A stretch of DNA of 9,745 bases, from assembly GCA_944351345.1 (NCBI GenBank), contig CALVPO010000052.1, positions 1 to 9,745 of the forward strand, read 5' to 3'. Source of the DNA: an uncultured Bacilli bacterium. GTDB lineage: Bacteria > Bacillota_I > Bacilli_A > RF39 > UBA660. Of this stretch, positions 5,705-9,745 are shown piece by piece (positions within the stretch are counted from its first letter, which is position 1; every line of letters begins with the position of its first letter). A program made the position numbers and the translations under genes. The notes below the pieces were generated by a model that saw nothing but the letters and a program-made list of their open reading frames with translations, was not told where the DNA came from and searched no databases.

Positions 5705-5720
5705 CTTAATATTTTCTTAA
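5705..5720 (-). promoter_or_regulatory. Candidate VanR-type operator, copy 2 (upstream of C39 gene)
   Basis: The plus strand reads CTTAATATTTTCTTAA, identical over 16 bases to 7570-7585. It holds two CTTAA half-sites with 11-bp period, the spacing typical of OmpR/PhoB-family binding sites. Its centre is about 63 bases upstream of the predicted C39 start. It overlaps the stop codon of the vanS-like gene. Confidence 0.45.
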
Positions 5721-6835
5721 TTTATATTTATTGGAAGTTCAACATGAAAAATTGTTTCTTTCTCATTACTACTAGCAGAAATTTTACCACCATGAAGAAA
5801 AACTATATCCTTAGCAATAGCAAGACCTAAACCACTACCTCCAGTCTTACTACCACGAGCCGTATCTAACCTATAAAACTTTTCAAATATCCTAGATAAT
5901 TTCTCTTTAGGAATCTTCCTACCCTTATTTATTACATCTACAAAAACATCTTTATTATTATTCATAACATTAATAACAACATCACTAGTATTACTACTAT
6001 AATTAATAGCATTCTTAACTAAATTATTAAAAACTCGGCTAAGCTTATCAGAATCTGCAAATATAACAATGTCCTCATCACAATTTAAAACTATTTTTTT
6101 ATTTACTTCCTTAAGTACAGGATAAAAATCATCTATAATCTGCTCTAACATCAAATTTAAATTTAACTCTTCTTTCTCTAATATTATTGCTTCAGAATTA
6201 AACCTAGCTATATCAAAAAGCTCATTTATTAATTCTTCCAACCTATAAGACTTCTCTAAAGCAATATTTATATATTTCTCTTGTTTCTTCTTTGGCATAT
6301 CATCAATCTCATCTAAAATAGATAAATACCCTATCATAGAAGTCAAAGGTGTCTTTATATCATGAGCTAAATATACAATCAACTCATCCTTCTTTTGCTC
6401 ATTTTCCCTAGCCTTCTTTTCATTATCTAAAGACTTTCTCTTCAAATAATTCAATTTCTTCTCAAAATCAACTAACTCTTCTGGTAAATTAATATATTCA
6501 ACACTATTATCAAACCACTTATCTAAAGACTTTGAAATTGATCCTAAATAAGAAAAAACTTTTTTAAAACAATAATAAACCAAAATCAATAAAGCAATTA
6601 TCCAAAGAATAAAAATAAATATATAAAAATATCCATATTCAAACATTCTATTAAAAAGATCTATAGCACTATAATAAGTAGTAGGAGACCAATCATAAAG
6701 CCACTGAAAATCAGATCTACTTATAAATTCAGATAATAATAAAATAACTACTGGTACTAAAATAAAAATAATAAATACTTTAACTAAAAAATTTATATAA
6801 GTTTTCTTTAAAAGTACTTTAACATTATTCTTCAA
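5717..6835 (-). CDS. vanS: VanS-like sensor histidine kinase
   Basis: This is a membrane sensor kinase that phosphorylates the adjacent VanR-like regulator. The protein from the TTG at 6835 has 372 residues. It has two membrane helices (about 13-35 and 70-89) with a short loop of about 35 residues outside, and a helical linker. Dimerisation follows with the phosphorylated His158 in AHDIKTPLTSMIGYL, then the ATPase domain with FNNLVKNAINYS (N box), NKGRKIPKEKL (303 onward), FEKFYRLD and GGSGLGLAIAKDI. The Asn replacing Asp in the NKG motif is also seen in enterococcal VanS (NTG). The start is uncertain: TTG has GTGGGG upstream and mimics VanS, which also starts with TTG inside vanR; an ATG at 6853 would add six residues. 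It overlaps the regulator by about 11 bases. The ligand is unknown, and no vanHAX genes are in view. Confidence 0.92.
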   Translation of the reverse strand: MKNNVKVLLKKTYINFLVKVFIIFILVPVVILLLSEFISRSDFQWLYDWSPTTYYSAIDLFNRMFEYGYFYIFIFILWIIALLILVYYCFKKVFSYLGSISKSLDKWFDNSVEYINLPEELVDFEKKLNYLKRKSLDNEKKARENEQKKDELIVYLAHDIKTPLTSMIGYLSILDEIDDMPKKKQEKYINIALEKSYRLEELINELFDIARFNSEAIILEKEELNLNLMLEQIIDDFYPVLKEVNKKIVLNCDEDIVIFADSDKLSRVFNNLVKNAINYSSNTSDVVINVMNNNKDVFVDVINKGRKIPKEKLSRIFEKFYRLDTARGSKTGGSGLGLAIAKDIVFLHGGKISASSNEKETIFHVELPININ

Positions 6836-7514
6836 TCTTATACCCCACTCCATATATAGTCTTAATATACTTAGGATTCTTACCAGTATCATTCATCTTT
6901 TCCCTAAGATGCCTTATATGTACCATTATAGTATTATTATCTTTTACAAAATACTTATCTCCCCACACCTTCATAAACAACTCATCACTCCTAACAACCT
7001 TGCCTCTATTCTCACATAATAACCATAAAATAGAAAACTCTGTCTTAGTTAACAAAACTTTCTTCTCATTAAAGAAAAATTCATGTGTACTATTATTTAT
7101 AAGTATACCTCTAAAATCAATTACACTATCATCAACACCATTTTTATTATATTTCTTATATCTTCTTAATTGAGCCTTAACCCTTGCAATAAGCTCTAAA
7201 GGTTGAAAAGGCTTAGTAACATAATCATCAGCCCCAATAGCAAGACCATTAATCTTATCCATATCACTTACCTTTGCTGTAGCAAAAATAATGGGAAAAT
7301 TATATTTTTCTCTTATCTTATTACATAACAAAAAGCCATCAATATCAGGCATCATAACATCCAAAATAGCAATATCAATATTCAATTTATCTAAGTCTTT
7401 TAAAACATCCCGACTAGAATAATATTTATATACATTATAATTCTCATTCTCCAAATATATAGAAACTAAATCAGCTATCTCCTTTTCATCATCAACAACA
7501 AGTACATTAGCCAT
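6825..7514 (-). CDS. vanR: VanR-like response regulator (OmpR family)
   Basis: This cytoplasmic transcription regulator of 229 residues has a receiver domain (1-about 118) and an OmpR-type winged helix (about 130-229). Receiver residues are intact: acidic Asp8 and Asp9, phosphorylated Asp52 in ILDVMMPD, Thr79 and Lys101 in DYVTKPF. The stretch PLELIARVKAQLRRYKKYN is highly similar to enterococcal VanR, as is the C-terminal VHIRHLREKMND and YIKTIYGVGYKIE. The ATG at 7514 has GGAGG 8 bases upstream; a TTG at 7532 lies upstream of that site and is unlikely. It is co-transcribed with the overlapping vanS-like gene. A 16-base direct-repeat site just upstream of its promoter suggests autoregulation, and the same sequence occurs before the C39 peptidase gene. 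Its real targets are unknown. Confidence 0.95.
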   Translation of the reverse strand: MANVLVVDDEKEIADLVSIYLENENYNVYKYYSSRDVLKDLDKLNIDIAILDVMMPDIDGFLLCNKIREKYNFPIIFATAKVSDMDKINGLAIGADDYVTKPFQPLELIARVKAQLRRYKKYNKNGVDDSVIDFRGILINNSTHEFFFNEKKVLLTKTEFSILWLLCENRGKVVRSDELFMKVWGDKYFVKDNNTIMVHIRHLREKMNDTGKNPKYIKTIYGVGYKIEE

Positions 7515-7541
7515 AACACTCACCTCCAACAATTAAATATT

Positions 7542-7550
7542 ATTATATCA
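7542..7550 (-). promoter_or_regulatory. Extended -10 promoter of vanRS-like operon
   Basis: TGATATAAT (7542-7550) is a complete extended -10. The -35 is weak (GTTTTG at 7564-7569, 16-base spacing). Predicted start is near 7535, with a leader of about 20 bases containing GGAGGTGA. The weak -35 overlapped by a repeat site is what an activated promoter looks like. Confidence 0.65.
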
Positions 7551-7569
7551 TATTCACTATATTCAAAAC

Positions 7570-7585
7570 CTTAATATTTTCTTAA
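7570..7585 (-). promoter_or_regulatory. Candidate VanR-type operator, copy 1 (upstream of vanR-like gene)
   Basis: CTTAATATTTTCTTAA on the plus strand, with CTTAA half-sites at 11-bp period, is identical to 5705-5720. Its centre is about 42 bases upstream of the predicted start, overlapping or abutting the -35, as for class II activation. Binding by the neighbouring regulator is inferred. Confidence 0.45.
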
Positions 7586-7590
7586 AAATT

Positions 7591-7658
7591 AAAAAATGAC
7601 TAAAATACATTAACTAATCTTCTCTTGAACATTAGAGTTAATATACATAGTCATTTTT
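7591..7658 (-). terminator. Terminator of the helical protein-SDR operon, starting inside the SDR gene
   Basis: AAAAATGACTA (7648-7658) pairs with TAGTCATTTTT (7592-7602) over 11 bases, and an inner ATTAACT (7636-7642) pairs with AGTTAAT (7609-7615). These are separated by a small interior loop and closed by a 20-base loop. A T run follows. The whole 5' arm is coding sequence for the SDR C-terminus, and the inner 3' arm contains its TAA stop. Confidence 0.65.
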
Positions 7659-8356
7659 AATGGAGCTAACTTAACTAATATATAATTTAACTTCATATTT
7701 GGTGGAATGATAACTAATTCATTATTAAACATATGATCTATAGCATAACGCGAAGCATAATCTACTGGCAATAGAGAAACATTAAACTTAACATTAGCAA
7801 CACCTTCAAAGCTAGTCTTAACAGGTCCTGGACAAAATACAGATATTTTAACTCTGCTGTGATCTCTTTTTAACTCTTCATAAACAGATAATGATAAATT
7901 TAAAACATAAGACTTAGTAGCATAATAAGTAGCCATATAAGCACCAGGCATAAATCCAGCCATTGAAGCAACATTAAGAATCTTACCTCTATTTCTCTTT
8001 ACAAAATCTTTAAGAAATAACTTCGTTAAAACATGATAAGCCCTAACATTTAAATTAATCATATCCAATTCTTTCTCTAAAGATGTCTCACTAAACTTGC
8101 CACAATCTCCAAATCCAGCATTATTTATTAATATATCAATATTTTTATCCTTAACTTCATTATATAACTTATAACAGTTATCCAATTTGGTTAAATCATA
8201 GCCTAAGGTTATAACTTTAGGCTTAACATCTTTATATATTTTATCTAACTTTTCTTTATCGCGTGCTGTAACATACAACTCACACCCCATACTAGCTAAA
8301 TATAAAGCCATACTCTTCCCCATACCAGAACTTGCACCAGTTATTAAAACTCTCAT
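7610..8356 (-). CDS. Short-chain dehydrogenase/reductase (SDR, classical type)
   Basis: This 248-residue NAD(P)-dependent oxidoreductase has an N-terminal Rossmann fold. TGASSGMG (6-13) binds the cofactor, Arg32 in TARDKEKL suggests NADPH, and NNAG (78-81), Asn103, Ser131 and YYATK (Tyr144, Lys148) form the catalytic set. CPGPVKT (175-181) is the usual segment after the active site. It resembles the broad DltE/YqjQ-like SDR group, whose substrates are mostly unknown; none can be named here. The ATG overlaps the stop of the preceding gene as TAATG, with no clear ribosome binding site, so translation probably depends on coupling. The last codons form the 5' half of the terminator. No signal peptide is present, so it is cytoplasmic. 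Confidence 0.93.
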   Translation of the reverse strand: MRVLITGASSGMGKSMALYLASMGCELYVTARDKEKLDKIYKDVKPKVITLGYDLTKLDNCYKLYNEVKDKNIDILINNAGFGDCGKFSETSLEKELDMINLNVRAYHVLTKLFLKDFVKRNRGKILNVASMAGFMPGAYMATYYATKSYVLNLSLSVYEELKRDHSRVKISVFCPGPVKTSFEGVANVKFNVSLLPVDYASRYAIDHMFNNELVIIPPNMKLNYILVKLAPLKMTMYINSNVQEKIS

Positions 8357-8793
8357 TATAGATAAGGCTTTAACAATTCTATATTCTCATTCCCAAATTT
8401 TAATAAATCTTTAGCAAGTTTTAATATATCTTTATCAGCATCACCTTCAAATCTATCAATCTTCTTACTAATATCTACATTACCCATAGTAAACCCTTTA
8501 GTAAGCATATCAGCAACTCTAGCATCACTATTATCTTTCATCATTTCCATATTCATACCCATTTTTGACATCAAATCAGCCATAACTCCCTTTTCCTTAG
8601 GTTCAACTTTATATTTCTTAAGCAATTTTTCTGACTTCTTAACAAAATTTTCGTATCCTTTCAATTCACCTTCTACAATTTTCTTTATCTTATTATCTTT
8701 AGTATTCAAAATCTTAATTAAATTAGTACAACTCTTAACTCCCATACTAGCATTCTGATAAATAAACTCTAAAAGTTCAGCATTTTCATTCAT
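8356..8793 (-). CDS. Small all-helical protein of unknown function
   Basis: The 145 residues are charged and appear almost wholly helical, with roughly four helices (about 2-30, 33-61, 64-101, 110-145). That is compatible with a ferritin-like or four-helix bundle, although no metal-binding pattern such as paired ExxH motifs is visible. A Met-rich stretch (KMGMNMEMMKDN) lies near 72-86. There is no signal peptide or membrane helix, so it is cytoplasmic. Similar hypothetical proteins occur in Clostridia, as I recall, without a known role. The ATG has AAGGGTGA a few bases upstream. Its stop overlaps the start of the SDR gene (TAATG), so the two are made together. I do not assign a function. Confidence 0.88.
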   Translation of the reverse strand: MNENAELLEFIYQNASMGVKSCTNLIKILNTKDNKIKKIVEGELKGYENFVKKSEKLLKKYKVEPKEKGVMADLMSKMGMNMEMMKDNSDARVADMLTKGFTMGNVDISKKIDRFEGDADKDILKLAKDLLKFGNENIELLKPYL

Positions 8794-8835
8794 ATAATCA
8801 CCCTTTCATACCTATTATTAGTAATTTCTAAAAAA

Positions 8836-8862
8836 ATTATACAAACTACATAAAAAAACTAA
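8836..8862 (-). promoter_or_regulatory. Candidate promoter of the helical protein-SDR operon
   Basis: TATAAT lies at 8836-8841, with only a poor -35 (TTAGTT, 8857-8862, 15-base spacing) overlapping the terminator of the upstream gene. A promoter is expected between that terminator and the gene start at 8793; the exact element is uncertain. Confidence 0.4.
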
Positions 8863-8899
8863 TAAATCATTTAAATCAATTTTAAAAATTTATTAGTTT
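8852..8899 (-). terminator. Terminator of the right-edge surface protein gene
   Basis: AAACTAATAAAT (8888-8899) and ATTTATTAGTTT (8856-8867) form a perfect 12-bp stem around a 20-base loop, followed by a seven-T run (8852-8858). It lies 11 bases after the stop codon. The stem is AU-rich but long. Confidence 0.7.
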
Positions 8900-8910
8900 C
8901 TATATTAAAT

Positions 8911-9745
8911 TTAATTAGTATCAACTATATAAGGATCATTAATAGTACCAGTACCTTCATTAATTTCTGTATAAGACTTAAGAGAAATAGAAGGTCTAAT
9001 GCCACGCAAATCATCTACATAATAATCATTAATTTCTCCATTATCAAGTATATCAAATATAACACCTCCATAGTTACTGGAAAAAAAGGAAGGTGATATA
9101 CTCCACAAATGTAAACCAATATTTAAATAAAAAGGAATATTATTCATAGCATACATTCCACCACTTAACATAAATTCGTCTACTGTAAGTAATCCAACTG
9201 GATAATATAAATCTCCATTTCCATTTATATTATCTGTAGTAAAACTATCTATTTTTCTACTACATTTCAAATCTGGTTTATATATTACACGAGCTCTATC
9301 CAATGCTCCAAATCTAAGTGTCAAAATAACACTTCCGCCATCTGGATTCCAACCATTTAACTGATATATACTTCTATCATTACACCACACTGTATCTTCA
9401 ATATAATTTGAATACCCTTTATCTTCTATATTATTTTTATACCACTCATCTATATTATCTTTAATTGTACTGGAATTAGTATTATTATCTAACATATCTG
9501 ATAATGCATCTTCTACCTTTTTTCCTCCTGTTAATTCTATATAGTACATATTATCACTATCTGTATAATATATATAATAAACAGTAGAACAAGTAATACT
9601 TCCCATACATGTATAATGATTATTATTAAGTCCTCCATTCCAAATACTAGACCAATTAGAAGAAGACATAGTATCTACTAAAGTATAAGTACCATTCTGA
9701 TATGTTACATCATTACCATAATAATATATATTAGTATCATTATCC
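8911..9745 (-). CDS. C-terminal part of a large surface protein, Cys/Tyr/Asn-rich (cut by window edge)
   Basis: The frame stays open to the right edge, 25 codons beyond the first visible ATG at 9669, so that ATG is internal and the true start lies outside. About 277 residues are visible. They resemble a recurrent C-terminal domain in uncultured gut Bacillota: NNNHYTC near the visible start, KKVEDALSDML, TVWCNDRSI, LNGWNPDGG, YPVGLLTVDEFMLSGG, then LWSISPSFF and GIRPSISLK, and the ending GTGTINDPYIVDTN. The W-x-SP and RP motifs recall the DUF6273-like domain. Related proteins often have a pseudopilin-like or signal-peptide N-terminus, which cannot be seen here. Several Cys suggest export and disulfides. 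It is probably at the cell surface, with unknown ligand or role. Its terminator follows the stop. Confidence 0.8.
   Translation of the reverse strand, partial: DNDTNIYYYGNDVTYQNGTYTLVDTMSSSNWSSIWNGGLNNNHYTCMGSITCSTVYYIYYTDSDNMYYIELTGGKKVEDALSDMLDNNTNSSTIKDNIDEWYKNNIEDKGYSNYIEDTVWCNDRSIYQLNGWNPDGGSVILTLRFGALDRARVIYKPDLKCSRKIDSFTTDNINGNGDLYYPVGLLTVDEFMLSGGMYAMNNIPFYLNIGLHLWSISPSFFSSNYGGVIFDILDNGEINDYYVDDLRGIRPSISLKSYTEINEGTGTINDPYIVDTN

Noticed and set aside
5717..7514. A full vancomycin resistance cluster
   Set aside because: Only the regulator and kinase match the van genes. vanH, vanX and vanY are absent, and the ligase lies 4 kb away and is not a close VanA/VanB type by its motifs.
7514..7532. 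Longer start of the vanR-like gene (TTG at 7532), and similar upstream starts at 5633 and 2694
   Set aside because: Each lies upstream of, or within, the ribosome binding site that serves the downstream ATG, and the extra residues do not belong to the families.
1..9745. Mobile elements, CRISPR arrays, tRNA or rRNA genes, phage genes
   Set aside because: No transposase, integrase, long terminal inverted repeat, regularly spaced repeat, cloverleaf or rRNA-like sequence was seen on either strand.

Overview
The window looks like a chromosomal segment of a low-GC, cell-walled member of the Bacillota, probably an uncultured gut Bacilli/RF39-type lineage. The evidence is very AT-rich DNA, the L21 leader - rplU - prp - rpmA arrangement, an L27 with a Prp-cleavable N-terminal extension, AGGAGG/AGGTGA ribosome binding sites, a VanR/VanS-type two-component system, and small envelope proteins rich in Asn, Asp and Tyr. 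The standard bacterial code fits: all Trp codons are TGG and no ORF needs TGA read-through. Every supported gene lies on the minus strand, so transcription runs from high to low coordinates. No tRNA, rRNA, CRISPR array, transposase or integrase was seen.

In transcription order: (1) The 3' part of a large Cys/Tyr/Asn-rich surface protein enters at the right edge and ends at an AU-rich terminator. (2) A two-gene operon encodes a small helical protein of unknown function and a short-chain dehydrogenase, coupled by TAATG. (3) A vanR-like and vanS-like pair overlap by about 11 bases. (4) A secreted or anchored C39-family cysteine peptidase follows. (5) Next come a two-helix membrane protein fused to an N-acetylglucosaminidase (GH73-like) domain and a single-pass membrane protein. 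(6) rplU-prp-rpmA follow an L21 leader. (7) A divergent D-Ala ligase is coupled to ruvA. (8) The start of an unknown gene, with a 17-base A run in its sixth to thirteenth codons, leaves at the left edge.

The middle reads as a possible envelope module: a VanRS-like sensor and regulator, a wall-directed peptidase, a membrane-tethered glucosaminidase and, about 4 kb away, a D-Ala ligase with altered active-site residues. A 16-base sequence containing a CTTAA direct repeat with 11-bp period occurs just upstream of the vanR-like promoter and again upstream of the C39 peptidase promoter. It is a candidate operator linking the two. The ligase has Phe where ordinary Ddl enzymes have the omega-loop Tyr, and lacks the usual Gly and Ser of the D-Ala binding loop. 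These are the most interesting points, but they are inferences from sequence.

Terminator hairpins often begin inside the upstream ORF, and the next promoter abuts or lies inside the terminator. Four promoters have an extended -10; three share the exact sequence TGATATAAT.
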